Shown here: positions 1 to 20,545 of the stretch, piece by piece
How positions within the stretch are numbered: the stretch's first letter is position 1
Layout of the letters: each line of letters opens with the position of its first letter
NCBI RefSeq assembly: GCF_004027225.2
Contig: NW_022651112.1
Location: forward strand, 186,001 to 250,000
DNA: 64,000 nucleotides
Reading direction: 5' to 3'
From: Strigops habroptila
Taxonomy: Eukaryota; Chordata; Aves; Psittaciformes; Psittacidae
Program-made: the position numbers and the translations under genes
The notes under the pieces: generated by a model
What the model saw: only the letters and a program-made list of their open reading frames with translations
Database searches by the model: none
Told to the model about the DNA's origin: nothing

Positions 1-199
1 CCCTCCCACATAGGGCGGAGCTTCCCCCCCTTCCCCTGCATGGAACCACCCATTGCATGCTCAGGGCGGGGGGGGGGAGCGGACGACTACATTGGTGGGG
101 CCACGCCCACAAGAGGGCGTGTCCCCCCGCGGTGGGCGTGTCCTGACGGGGTGGGCGGGGCAGTTCGAGGGGCGGCGGCGGGTGCCGGCGGCAGAGGCC

Positions 200-1123
200 A
201 TGGTGCATCCCTTCTTCGCCTGCCTGGGGCCCCGCGTCACCACCCTGCCCGACAGTGAGTGGTTGGGTCCGGGGGGGCGGGGGCGGGGCCTAGAGGGGGC
301 GTGGTTTTACTTGGGCTTAAAGTGGGCGGGGCTTAAAGTGGGAGAGGGTTAAGGGGGAGATTGCTGGTGGGCTGTGGGCGGAGCTTGGGGCGGGGCTTAA
401 TTGGGGCGTGGTTTAAGGGTGGGGCTTGGGGCGTGGCCTGGGGGTGGGTGGGCGGGGCTTGGTGGGGCGGGGTCTTTATGGGTGGAGCCTTGGAGCGGGG
501 GAAGGATCCCATTGGTGGGGCTGGGGAGCAGTGGGAGGAGCCCTAGGGGCGGGGCTTACGTGCGGGTGGGAGGGGCCTGGGAGGGGCAGAGCTTTGTGGG
601 GGCTTCAGATACATTGGGCATGGGAGGAGCTATGGGGGGGCGTGGCTTGTGTGTGGCCACGCCCCTTATGCAAAGCTACGGGGGGGCCCCCCCCCAATGC
701 AGCCACCTCCATCTTCGCGCTGAAAGAGATCCAGCTGCAGAAGGAGCCAGGGCTGCGCTCGGCCACGCTGCCCCCCCCAGGTCAGCATTCCCAAACTGGG
801 GATCCCCCCAAACCTAGACCCCCCCCCCTCCCTGAAACGCAGGGACCCACCCCCTAGAAACCAGGATCCATCCAAAACTGGGCCCCCCTCACCTCCAAAC
901 ATTGAGGACCCCCCCAAAATCTGGGGATACCCCTTTAAAGCTGAAGTACCCCTGAATTTGGAGGACCCCCCCCACCAAAATATGGGAACCCTTTAAAAGT
1001 AGGGACTGCTCCCAGCTTTTGGGGATCCCTTGGGATCCTCCCTACTTTGGGGATTTCCCCTGAGCCCCCCCTTTTTCCTCCACAGGTTCCTCTGCCTTTC
1101 GGGTGCTCGACACTGAATTCTGA
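200..1123 (+). CDS. Unrecognised short three-exon gene (predicted 56 aa), or 5' part of a longer one
   Basis: An ATG at 200 lies in a CpG-rich stretch. The reading frame passes three exons with consistent phases: 200-254 (donor GTGAGT), 703-780 (acceptor after CAATGCAG, donor GTCAGC) and 1086-1123, ending in TGA. The product starts MVHPFFACLGPRVTTL; the middle exon reads SIFALKEIQLQKEPGLRS and the end FRVLDTEF. Exon 3 continues past the stop to a donor-like GTAGGA near 1134, and another acceptor (CCCCACAG) lies near 1399. The true stop may therefore differ: a different phase through exon 3 stays open, and the run of eight C at the end of exon 2 is a place where a base-count error would switch frames. 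I do not recognise the family. The exon 2 codons look genuinely coding rather than repeat-derived. GGGGCGTGG boxes are scattered through intron 1. Confidence 0.38.
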
Positions 1124-1820
1124 CACTGAGCAGGTAGGAGACCCCTAAAATCGGGATGACCCCCCTGCATGGGGCCCCCCAGTAGATCTCCATCAAAACT
1201 GGGGAGCAACCCCCACAAAAAGGAAGAATATTCCCCAAAAGATGGGGAAGAGCCACAAAAATGAGCCACCCCCCCAAATGGGGGACCCTCAGAATGGACG
1301 AGCCCTAAAAAAGGGGAGAATTCTCCAAGGGGGGTGGAATTTGGGGGGGAGATCATAGATTTTAGGAGGCCCCCCCTTAACCCTTTCCTCTCCCCACAGC
1401 CCGTGGATCGCTGCTGCAACACCCTGGGACCTCCCCAAAACTTGGGGGGTGTTGCCCCCAAAGCTTGGGGAGACTGCTCTAAACTGGGGGGGCTACCCCC
1501 CAAAATGGAGGGGGGGCACCTTAAAACTAAGGGGGATCACCCTGAACTGTCACTATGCCCTCTTCCCTCCCCAAAGAGCTGCTGCTGGGTTTGGGGGGGG
1601 ATCACGTGGGACACCTCATTGTGGGGAGGTTCCCCCCTATTTTTTGGGGGGATCCCTCGATTTTGGGGTCCCCCCCACCCCCATTTACGTCGAGTTTTAT
1701 TTTTTCAAGGCAATATTATAAATAAGAGTCTATATTGGGTGCTCCCCCCGCAGGGGTGGGGCTTAGTGGGGGGAGGGGCTACCCTGGGGGCAGTTTGTGG
1801 GGGTGGGGAGGGTGGTGGTC
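1124..1820. other. Downstream part of the first gene or spacer, C- and G-rich
   Basis: There are no convincing coding exons. The stretch holds degenerate units of the type CCAAAACTGGGG, an acceptor-like CCCCACAG near 1399 followed by a short open stretch (PVDRCCNTL), and a short AT-rich patch around 1690-1730 with AATAAG, a weak polyadenylation-like hexamer. It could be the last exon and 3' UTR of the unrecognised gene. Confidence 0.3.
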
Positions 1821-3920
1821 CCCTTCTGAGCTTACTCTGAGGTTATTCACACTTTACTCCAGGGTTACTCCGGGGTTACTTGGGCCTTACTTGGGGTTTC
1901 TTCACCTCCTGGGGGAGGTCCCCGGGGTTGTGGGGGGCCCCGGTGTGGGGGGAAACTTGGTCCGAGGTTACTCCCATTTTACTACAGGGTTACTCAGGCC
2001 CAACTCCCACTTTACACTAAGGCAGCTCAGGCCCAGCTCTGTGGCTGTTCCTGCCCTACTCCAGCCTTACTTCATGGCTACTCAGCCCCTATTCCCTTAC
2101 TATGAGCTTCTACTCCTTGGTTACTCAGACACTACTCAGCTGGGGGCTGCACTTTTCCCCCTAATGCTCAGTTTATCCTGGAGGGTCTTACTCGGAGCTT
2201 ACTTAGCCCTTACATTATAGTTATGCAGTACTTTACTGCTTTCCAGAACTTAGTCTGGGGTTACCCATGGGGGGGGTCCTTGTTCTGAGTTTACTCAGCC
2301 CTTACGTTGAGCTTATTTGGTACTTTGCTCCTAGTCAGAACTTGCTCCAGGGTTACCCATAGGGGTCCTTGCTCTGGGCGTACTCAGCTCTGCCTTTGGG
2401 GTTATTTGGTGCTTTATTGTTACCCCTTTCTCCAGGGTTAGTCCATGTGGATCCTTTACCCCTTTCCTTTACCTTTACTCTGCTTTTTATGGCGGCACTA
2501 CTCAGCCTTTCCTCAGAAGTTGTGTGCTTGCTTCTCCATCGCTGTCCAGCTCCTTGGCACAGCTACTCGGCCTTTGCTCAGAGGTTTCTCAGCCCTTACT
2601 GCCTTCTGCCACTCAGTTCTCCCTACTTAGCGCTTTAATCCCAGGTTGTATCTTCCTCAAAGCCCTGCTCCAGCATTACACAAATGTAGGTCTGCCCCCA
2701 TCTTACTCAGAGGTAACTCAGCGTTTTGAAGAGTTACTCTCAACACTAACGTGCTCCGTAGTTGTAGCTGGGCTTGTGTGGTGGGTCCTCAGTGGGGACT
2801 CAGGAGGGTCTTAGGCCTTATTCAGCACTTACTCAGAGGTTACTAAGGCCTTAGTGGGCCAGCCCTGGGGGCTTTTGGGGTTACACAGTGGCACCTTCTT
2901 TGCTACTCAGCCTTTACACAGATGATACACAGTCCCTCTCCTGCTTACTCAGACCCTCCTCAGCCTGTTTCTCTGATTGCTCCTTCGGCCCCCCTTGCAC
3001 TACTTACTCAGAAGTTATGCAGCTGACTTGTGCCGTGTCTTTACCCAGAGGCTGCATTGCCTGAGCTCTGGTGTTTCCTGCTCTCCCTGCCTTCCAAGCC
3101 CTTTCTCCAAGGATACTCAATGGATACACCCACTTTGCTCGCTGTGCCATTACTCTTTGAGCAAATTACTCTACTTCCAGGGCGTGCTCAGCCCATCTTC
3201 TGGGGTTCACAGTTGTTACTCCAAGGCTTCTCAGCCCTTACTTTAGTCTGGTATCTTGAAATTACTCGAAGTTCATTATGTTGAAGTTACTCAGCCACTA
3301 GTACAGGTCACAACTTCCACTGAGGTTATCCAGTGCACTAGTGAGTGGAACACTCCTTACTCCCGGGTTACTACATACTCTGTGGCCACACAATCGTTAC
3401 TTCAGGCTCAAGCCTTGCTTTGAAGTTACTCCTTACCGCAGGCCCACCCAGCCACCACTTCTTATTCTAGGATTACCCAGTCCTGCACCCAGGGCTACTC
3501 CAGGGTACCCACACTTTATGCCAAGGTGACACTTTACTCCAGGGTTACTGACGCTTCATCCTGAGGCTACACACTACGTTGGGGTTACAAGTACTTTACA
3601 CTGAGTTCGTATTTTATTCTAGGGTTACTGTCACATTACTCCGGGGTTGCTCACACATCACCCTGACACAGGGGGCTACTCTGGGGTTACAGACAATTTA
3701 TGCCAATGGCACACTTCAGGGTTACTCACAGGTTAGTCAAGGGTTGTTACTCCAGGGTTACTCACATTTCATGCAGGGGTGACACCCTTCTTTGGGCTTA
3801 TAGACACACCAAGGCCATGCCCCATTCCGGGCTTACGCATGGGGTTACTCTGGGTTTACTCACACTTTACTCCGAGGTTGCTCACACCTCGCTCTGCCCT
3901 CCCACACCCTCCCGGCACAT
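1820..3920. repeat. Degenerate TTACTC minisatellite, about 2.1 kb
   Basis: The motif ACTTTACTCCAGGGTTACTC and its variants recur at 20-40 bp spacing throughout, with heavy divergence. No splice-bounded coding exon is visible; the short open frames here are products of the repeat. The core GGGTTACTC is not the telomeric TTAGGG repeat. The array sits between the small first gene and a probable 3' UTR end, so it may be transcribed. Confidence 0.75.
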
Positions 3921-3989
3921 CCAGCATCGCTCAGGATTGCCCCTATTCCCCCCCCCCCCATCCCCGCGGGTCCTTATACGTACCGTGTG

Positions 3990-4005
3990 TGTAAATATGT
4001 ACATA
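3990..4005 (+). promoter_or_regulatory. Two abutting Pumilio-type elements in a probable 3' UTR
   Basis: TGTAAATA (3990-3997) is followed directly by TGTACATA (3998-4005). Both fit the PUF-protein recognition consensus TGTANATA. They lie about 380 bp before an ATTAAA hexamer, which suggests a plus-strand 3' UTR. Confidence 0.4.
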
Positions 4006-4289
4006 AGGGGGCGGGGTTTTTTACATGCAGCATGAGATGCTCGAGGGCTCAGCCCCACCCCCTGCGGTCCCTATAGCGCCCATGGGGGGGGCAGAGCCTC
4101 TATACTGCCCCGGGGGGGTGGGGGCTGAGCCGCGGTGCCCCCCGCCCCCAATATGGGGATATAGGGGCTGCGGGGGGGGAGGGGGCTATAGGTGCCGGGG
4201 GGAGGGAGGAGCAGTGACCCCGGGCCTGGGGAAGGGGAGGGGGGGGGAATGGGCTGGGATCGTATGGATCCTATAGGTTCCCCTCCTCC

Positions 4290-4760
4290 CCACCCCAGGA
4301 AAGTGACGTCACGCGGTGGGCGGGGTGACGTCACGCGGTGGGCGGGGCCTCGCGCCTCGGCTGTACGGTACCGACCATTAAAGCCTCCCTGGGACATGCC
4401 GTGACCCCTGTGTGACCCCGCGCCCGTCCGTCCCCCGTCGTGTCCTCCCCCCCACCCCCCCCAATGGTCTCACCCACGCGCGCAGGGGGCGGGTCCCGCC
4501 GGCTCGGCCAATGGCGTTGCGGGGCTGGGGTGACGCGGGCGGGAGGGCGGGGCCGGGCGCGGGCTCAGGCTTAGCCGTTGGCGCCGCGTGGATGAGTCGC
4601 TGTTGTGGCTTCCCCCCCCCCTTCCGCTCCCTGTCGCGACAGTGGCGGGCGCGCGAGGGGAGGGGGCGGTGCAAAGTGGTGTGGGGGGATGGGCACTTCC
4701 GGTAGGTGCATGTAGCCGGGGGGGGGGGGTGTGGGGGTGTGGTAACCCACGTGGGGCTAT
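4290..4760. promoter_or_regulatory. CpG-rich promoter-like stretch with CRE, GC-box and ETS motifs
   Basis: TGACGTCA at 4304-4311 and again at 4326-4333 are each followed by GCGGTGGGCGGGG, so the two form a 22-bp direct repeat of a CRE plus GC box. Further right are dense CpG, TGTCGCGACAG near 4632, and CACTTCCGGTAGG near 4693, which combines an ETS core with a donor-like GTAGGT. This resembles the promoter and first exon of a TATA-less gene, but no coding exon downstream is recognisable. Confidence 0.4.
4377..4382 (+). terminator. Candidate polyadenylation signal ATTAAA
   Basis: ATTAAA is the common variant of AATAAA. It lies at the end of the GC-rich stretch that also carries the two Pumilio-type sites and would end a plus-strand transcript near 4400. 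The gene it belongs to is unclear; the unrecognised gene at 200 is the nearest candidate. Confidence 0.35.
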
Positions 4761-4782
4761 GGGGTGGGTGAGTGACGTTTAG

Positions 4783-5267
4783 TGACGTCACTGGGGGAAA
4801 CCCCTCAGGCGGGTTTTGACGTCACAGGACACACAAACACGTTCGCACGGGGGAATCCCTGTAGTGATTGTGACGTCAGAGGGGGCCCACGTGGGGTGGG
4901 GTTCCCCCACCGAGGGCCCAGGGTGGGGGTTCCCACCGGCGTTATGACGTCACCGTGGGGTGGAGTCCCCACTGCCGCTGTGATGTCATGCGCCACCCAC
5001 GCGGGGCAGTGACGTCATGGGTGAATTCTCCGGGGGGGGTGGTGGGGAGTGTTCCTTGTGGCGTTGTGACGTCACAACGGGGCCGGGAGGCACCCACTGC
5101 CACTGTGATGTCAGGGGTTCCCGCCGGAGTAGTGACGTCATAAAGAACCCTTTGGGGGGGGATTCCGACTGTGGAGTTGTGCCATCATAGAGGGCCCTTG
5201 GGGTTCCCCACCAGGGTTGTGATGTCATTTGGGACCCATGGGAGGTGGGGGTGAGGTTATGACATCA
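4783..5267. repeat. CRE array: minisatellite carrying seven perfect TGACGTCA palindromes
   Basis: Perfect TGACGTCA occurs at 4783-4790, 4817-4824, 4871-4878, 4945-4952, 5010-5017, 5067-5074 and 5133-5140. One-mismatch versions (TGATGTCA, TGACATCA) lie at 4981, 5106, 5220 and 5260. Units of about 30-70 bp share the context GTTGTGACGTCA followed by a GGGGTTCCCAC-type stretch. Together with the pair at 4304 and 4326 this makes nine perfect sites in 840 bp. The palindrome is the binding site for CREB/ATF factors; function here is inferred only. Confidence 0.7.
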
Positions 5268-5289
5268 CAGGGGACGTCCCCCACCCTAT

Positions 5290-5600
5290 GGTGTCAAGGA
5301 TCCCCCAAAGCCCCACTGACATCCTGAGCCCCCCAACTCCCCAGTAGGACCCCCAAAACCTCCTGAGACCCCCTCCAGGACCCCCAACCTTGCCCTGGTG
5401 ACCCCCAAAACCCTCTTGAGATCCTCCAGCTCCCCCCCCAGGAGTCCCCAATCACCTCCTAAGATCTCCCAGGACCAACCCCAAACCCAACTGGGACCCC
5501 CTAAACCGCTGGGACCCCCAAGCCCCCCCCACCCCGGACCCGTCCTCATTCTGCCTCGTGGGGGTGGGGGCACCCATGGGTGAGCCTCTCCGTGCCCCAT
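5290..5600. repeat. C-rich degenerate repeat
   Basis: Units of the type GACCCCCAAAACCTCCTG recur irregularly. No gene or exon is visible in this stretch. Confidence 0.5.
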
Positions 5601-5615
5601 GGGATGGGTCTTAAC

Positions 5616-6044
5616 CTATAGGATGAGCTCGTGGGGGGGTTCCTCTTCCTCAGGGAGCACATTTATGGGGCTGTCACCCCTGGGGTCAGTGCTTAGATCT
5701 GCTTCAGGTTCTCCTCCTGCTTCTTCTGGTTGTCCTTCGGTCTCCCTACCCAGTTCTGCATCTGCTGCTTTCTCTGCTGCTGCTTCTGCTCGGGGTCTGC
5801 TTCTGCCTCTTCTGAACCTTCTGCTTTCCTTACTCTCCCACCCAGTTCCCACCACCTTGCCCATATCCTGGTCTGCACTGACCTCTAGTGCCTGCTGCAA
5901 GGAGCTGAAGGTGGCCGGAGCTTGGGGAGCAAGTGTGAGCCGTGAGAGAAGGACAACCGGATTGTCACCCTCAGCGCAGTAAGTCTCAGCAAGAGCATGA
6001 TCTGCTTCTGCTCTGACCAGGCGACGGCAGAAGGAGCTGATCAC
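5616..6044 (-). other. Unidentified 142-codon ORF in an island of lower GC
   Basis: A minus-strand frame runs from an ATG at 6044 to a stop at 5616. It starts MISSFCRRLVRAEADHAL, is basic and repetitive in the middle (RRFRRGRSRPRAEAAAEK) and ends acidic (LPEEEEPPHELIL). The base composition is less GC-rich than both flanks, and the purine-rich middle resembles the plus-strand stretch at 6085-6190 in inverted orientation. I recognise no family. It may be an old gene or transposon remnant, or simply open low-complexity sequence. Confidence 0.25.
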
Positions 6045-6231
6045 GTATATCTGTGCATCATCAAGGCAGGAAGCGGCTCCCGAAGTGCAAACGTCGAAGA
6101 AGAAGGAGAATTGGTAGGAACAGAAGGCACAGGAGAAGAAGCAGAAGCAGAGGAAGACAGAGAATCAGAGACAGAAGATGCAGGGCAGACCAACAGGGAG
6201 GATGCTCCCCTTTCCTCATGGAGCAGCCGCC

Positions 6232-6595
6232 CCTCATGGAATCACAGCATCACGGGCTGGTTTGGGTTGGTAGGGACCTTAAAGCTCATCCAGCTCCAAC
6301 CCCCTGCCATGGGCAGGGACACCTTCCACTAGAGCAGGTTGCTCCAAGCCCCTTTGTCCAACCTGGCCTTGAACACTGCCAGGGATGGGGCAGCCACAGC
6401 TTCTCCATTCAACCCATTCCAGTGTCCCACCACCCTCAGGGAAGAACTTCCTTCTAAGATCTCATCTCAGTCACCCCTCTGTCCGTTTAAAGCTACTCCG
6501 CTTTGTCCTATCACTACATATGCTTGTAAAAAGTCCGTCTCCAGCTTCGTTGGAGGCATCCCTTTAGGTACCGGAATGCAAACTCAGTGTCTAAA
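6232..6595 (-). mobile_element. CR1 LINE, 5'-truncated 3' end, minus orientation
   Basis: On the plus strand the run reads GGTTTGGGTTGGTAGGGACC, then CCCTGCCATGGGCAGGGACA and CACTAGAGCAGGTTGCTCC, which is the reverse complement of the avian CR1 3' region. The CR1 end, with its ATTCTATG-like repeats, is at about 6232 (GATTCCATG when read on the minus strand). Homology fades near 6595. Only the last ~360 bp are present, as in most CR1 copies. Confidence 0.85.
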
Positions 6596-6599
6596 TCAT

Positions 6600-6985
6600 C
6601 ATCTAAATCATCTTCAAGTCATTGCGAAATCACACTTGAAATAAAATTCGATTATTGCTTAATCCCCATTGGATTCGCATTGGATTTTAATTCAGGCATT
6701 GATTAATTACCATTGGTCATCGATAAAGCCCTTTCAGTTAACCCCACCAGGATGACTTCTCTGAACCCTTCCCCTGTGAAGCACGACGAGTCACAGCTCC
6801 AAGTCCATTTCCCTTCAGACATGCATAGGAGATAGAGCAAGTGCCCCCGTTGCCCACTGAGGGCCATGGCAGCTGGAGGCAGCCCAGCACATCCAGGCTG
6901 GGTCCGAAGAGAGCTGAAGGGAAGGTTCCCAAGAGCTGGGACCCCCCCAACTGTGGGGCGTGCTCCAAGGGCTGAGCTGAGGGAC
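6600..6985. other. AT-richer unique spacer with no gene seen
   Basis: This includes an AT-rich patch (GATTAATTACCATTGG near 6700), which is unusual in this GC-rich window. Some of it may be older, unrecognisable CR1 sequence upstream of the 3' end at 6232. No splice-bounded coding segment was found. Confidence 0.4.
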
Positions 6986-7300
6986 ATCTATGGGGCTGGT
7001 GGGGGGGTTCCATGAGGGGATCTATGGGGCTGGTGGTGGGGGGTCCAATGGGGGGTTCTATGGGGCTGGTGGGAGGCTTCTCATGGGGGGATCTATGGGG
7101 CTGGCGGGAGGGTCCCATGGGGCGATCTATGGGACTGGGGGGGTGGTTCCCATGGGGGGATCTATGGAGCTGGGGGGGTGGTTCCCATGGGGGGATCTTT
7201 GGGGCCGGTGGGGGGGTGGTTCCCATGGGGGGATCTATGGGGCCGGTGGGGGGGTTCCATGGGGAGAACTATGGGGCTGGTGGGGGGGTTTCCAACGAGG
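6985..7300. repeat. G-rich minisatellite upstream of RNASEH2C
   Basis: About eight copies of a 35-40 bp unit of the type GGGGGGATCTATGGGGCTGG occur, with GGTTCCCATG variants. The array ends about 35 bp before the RNASEH2C promoter motif. A related unit (GGGGTCTATGGGGCTGG) recurs inside RNASEH2C intron 1 at 7625-7775. Confidence 0.75.
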
Positions 7301-7335
7301 GGATCGAAGTGTCTGAGACTTCCCCCATACCTAGA

Positions 7336-7354
7336 ACTACAACTCCCATCATGC
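7336..7354 (+). promoter_or_regulatory. ZNF143/Staf-type promoter element of RNASEH2C
   Basis: ACTACAACTCCCATCATGC closely matches the ZNF143 (SBS) consensus that includes ACTACAA-TCCCA--ATGC. It lies 80-97 bp upstream of the RNASEH2C start codon, in a CpG-rich stretch with TCACTTCCGCC (ETS-like) near 7408. This is a typical housekeeping promoter arrangement. Confidence 0.6.
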
Positions 7355-7432
7355 CCCACGCCGCCGCCGCCACAGCCCTTTTAACCCGCTTCGCGCCTCA
7401 GACTCGTCACTTCCGCCTCCGGCGGCGTTGCC

Positions 7433-8818
7433 ATGGCGGCGGCGGAGGCCGTGCGGCTGCGGCCCGGGCCCGGTGCCGCGGCCCCGCTCCAGGCCCAGCT
7501 CCTGCCCTGCCGCGTCCAGCACGACGGGCCCGCGCCTGTGGCCGCCTTCCTGCGGGTGCAGCTCGGGCCCGGCGGCGGTGAGCGGCGGCAGCGCGCTCCT
7601 GGGGGGCGGGGGTGTGGGGATGGACGGGGGGGGCTGAGGGGCGGCTGTGGGGTTATTGGGGGGGGTCTATGGGGCTAGAGGGGGGCAGAGGGGCTGCTGT
7701 GGGGTTATTGGGGGGGTCTATGGGGCTGGAGGGGGGCTGAGGGGCTGTTGTGGGGTTATTGGAGGGGTCTATGGGGCAGGGGGATTGAAGAGGAACCCGA
7801 GGCAAAGCCGCTGTGGGGCTGCAATGGGAAGGGGGAGACATGGGGGGGGGGCGCTGTGGGGCCAAGGGATGTCTGGGTCAGGGGGGAGGCTCTATAGGTG
7901 CTGAAGGGGCTGTGTTGGGGGGCCCAGCGCCACTATGGGGCAGGTGTGGGGCTGCTGCTGACCCCCTGCCCCATATTTCCCCCCCCCAGAGCTCTGGGCC
8001 TCGTTCCGGGGCCGGCGCATGGGGGGCCGGGACCTGCCTCTGCCCCACGGCTACCGGGGGGTGCTGCTGCAGGAGGGGGACCCCCCCCATGGCGATGAGG
8101 TGAGGCTGCCCCACACTTGGGGGGAAGGTTGCACCCCGAACCCCCGTTCTATGGGGCAGGCTGTGGGGCTGCCCCTTACTGACTCTGCCCCTCCCCCCCA
8201 GGGCCGGTGCGTGACAGTGACGGGGACGTTTGATGCCATCAGGGACTGGGGGGCCGATGGTGTCCCCCCCCCCGGGGGGGTGGCCCTGGCGCTGCAGTGG
8301 GGCGACATCGCCCAGGCGGTGAGGCGTGGCCAGGACCCACACTTGGGGGGCATGGGGGAGGGACCCACTCTTGGGAGGCCCAGATGCCCCTGGGGATCCC
8401 CAGTGCCGGGCCCCACATTTAGGGGGCAAAGGGGAGGCCTTAAGACCCACACTTGGGGGTCTTGGACACCTGGGTTCACACTGGGGGGCCCAAATGTTTG
8501 GGGGCTGCACTTGGGGGGCAGGTTGGACGTCCTAAGACCCACACTTGGGGGTCCCCAGTGCTTGGGTCTGCACTTGGGGGTCCCCAATCCCAGGACCCAC
8601 ACTTAGGGGGCAGGATGGGAGGTCTTAGGACCCACACTTGGGGGTCCCCAGTGCTTGGGTGTGCACTTGGGGGTCCCCAGCACGTGGCTCCACACTTGGG
8701 GGGCAGGATGGGAAGCCCTCAGCCCCATACTTGAGAGTCCCAACCCCATTCTCCCCCCTTTCTCTCCCCATAGATCCATGCCCCGGTCCCTGAGAGTGAC
8801 AAGGAGGCGGAGCCATGA
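7433..8818 (+). CDS. RNASEH2C: Ribonuclease H2 subunit C (138 aa)
   Basis: This is the non-catalytic C subunit of nuclear RNase H2, which with subunit B supports the catalytic A subunit in removing ribonucleotides from DNA. Four exons in phase: 7433-7577, 7990-8099, 8202-8318 and 8774-8818 (TGA). Family landmarks are DGPAPVAAFLRVQL near residue 30, ELWASFRGRRMGGRDLPLP with GYRGVLLQ (the SFRGR beta-strand motif), GTFDAIRDWG, then WGDIAQAIHAPVPE at the C-terminus, where human has AAAIHAQVPE. The chain is shorter than the human protein (164 aa), mostly through a shorter N-terminus and middle linker. The first ATG has a good context (GCCATGG) just downstream of the ZNF143-type site. Its 3' end faces KAT5. 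Confidence 0.9.
8330..8740. repeat. Minisatellite filling RNASEH2C intron 3
   Basis: The unit is a variable GGACCCACACTTGGGGGTCCCCAGTG, 30-50 bp, in roughly ten copies, beginning within 25 bp of the exon 3 donor. No coding sequence is seen inside. Confidence 0.75.
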
Positions 8819-8871
8819 CAAACCCCGCCCCTTTGTAGGCGGAGCCTGTGCAAGCCCCGCCCACCCCATCC

Positions 8872-8877
8872 AATAAA
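8872..8877 (+). terminator. RNASEH2C polyadenylation signal AATAAA
   Basis: AATAAA lies 54 bp after the RNASEH2C stop codon. Cleavage is expected near 8890-8900, which would overlap the end of the opposing KAT5 transcript. Confidence 0.8.
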
Positions 8878-8902
8878 GGTGCCCGGGGCCAAGTGCTGGG
8901 TG

Positions 8903-8908
8903 TTTAAT
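8903..8908 (-). terminator. KAT5 polyadenylation signal ATTAAA
   Basis: ATTAAA, read on the minus strand, lies 67 bp after the KAT5 stop codon. Cleavage would fall near 8880-8890, just inside the RNASEH2C 3' end, giving a very short KAT5 3' UTR. Confidence 0.65.
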
Positions 8909-8974
8909 CAATGACAGCGGCGGGGGGGGGGGCGTGGCCAAAGGGGGGCGTGGCCAGGGGCAGGGGGCGTGGCC

Positions 8975-20333
<11,359 letters not shown>

Positions 20334-20545
20334 CCTCCTTTGCCTCCACTTCCGGGTTCCTATGCTCACTTCCGCTATTAACCCCGCCCCTTCCCGCGGA
20401 GCGCAGTGGGCGGGGCCACGTGGCGCTCACGGAAGCGGCGCCGCGATCGTGTCTCTTCCCCCCCCCCCCCTTTCCCCATTCCCGCTATTCCCGGTATTCC
20501 CGCCTTTCCTCCCCTTTTCCCGCCTTCCCCCCCCCTTTTCCCGCC
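20334..20545. promoter_or_regulatory. Bidirectional KAT5/RELA promoter, 212 bp between start codons
   Basis: The KAT5 ATG (20333, minus) and RELA ATG (20546, plus) point away from each other. Between them lie ETS-type ACTTCCGGG at 20348, ACTTCCGC at 20368 and CGGAAGCG near 20430, a GC box GGGCGGGGC near 20408, and an E-box CACGTG at 20417-20422. There is no TATA box. This is a CpG-island, housekeeping-type divergent promoter. Confidence 0.75.

Noticed and set aside
6053-6235. Arg-rich protamine-like frame
   Set aside because: Arises from a purine-rich stretch that is open in more than one frame; no start context, splice support or similarity in the non-Arg residues to bird protamine.
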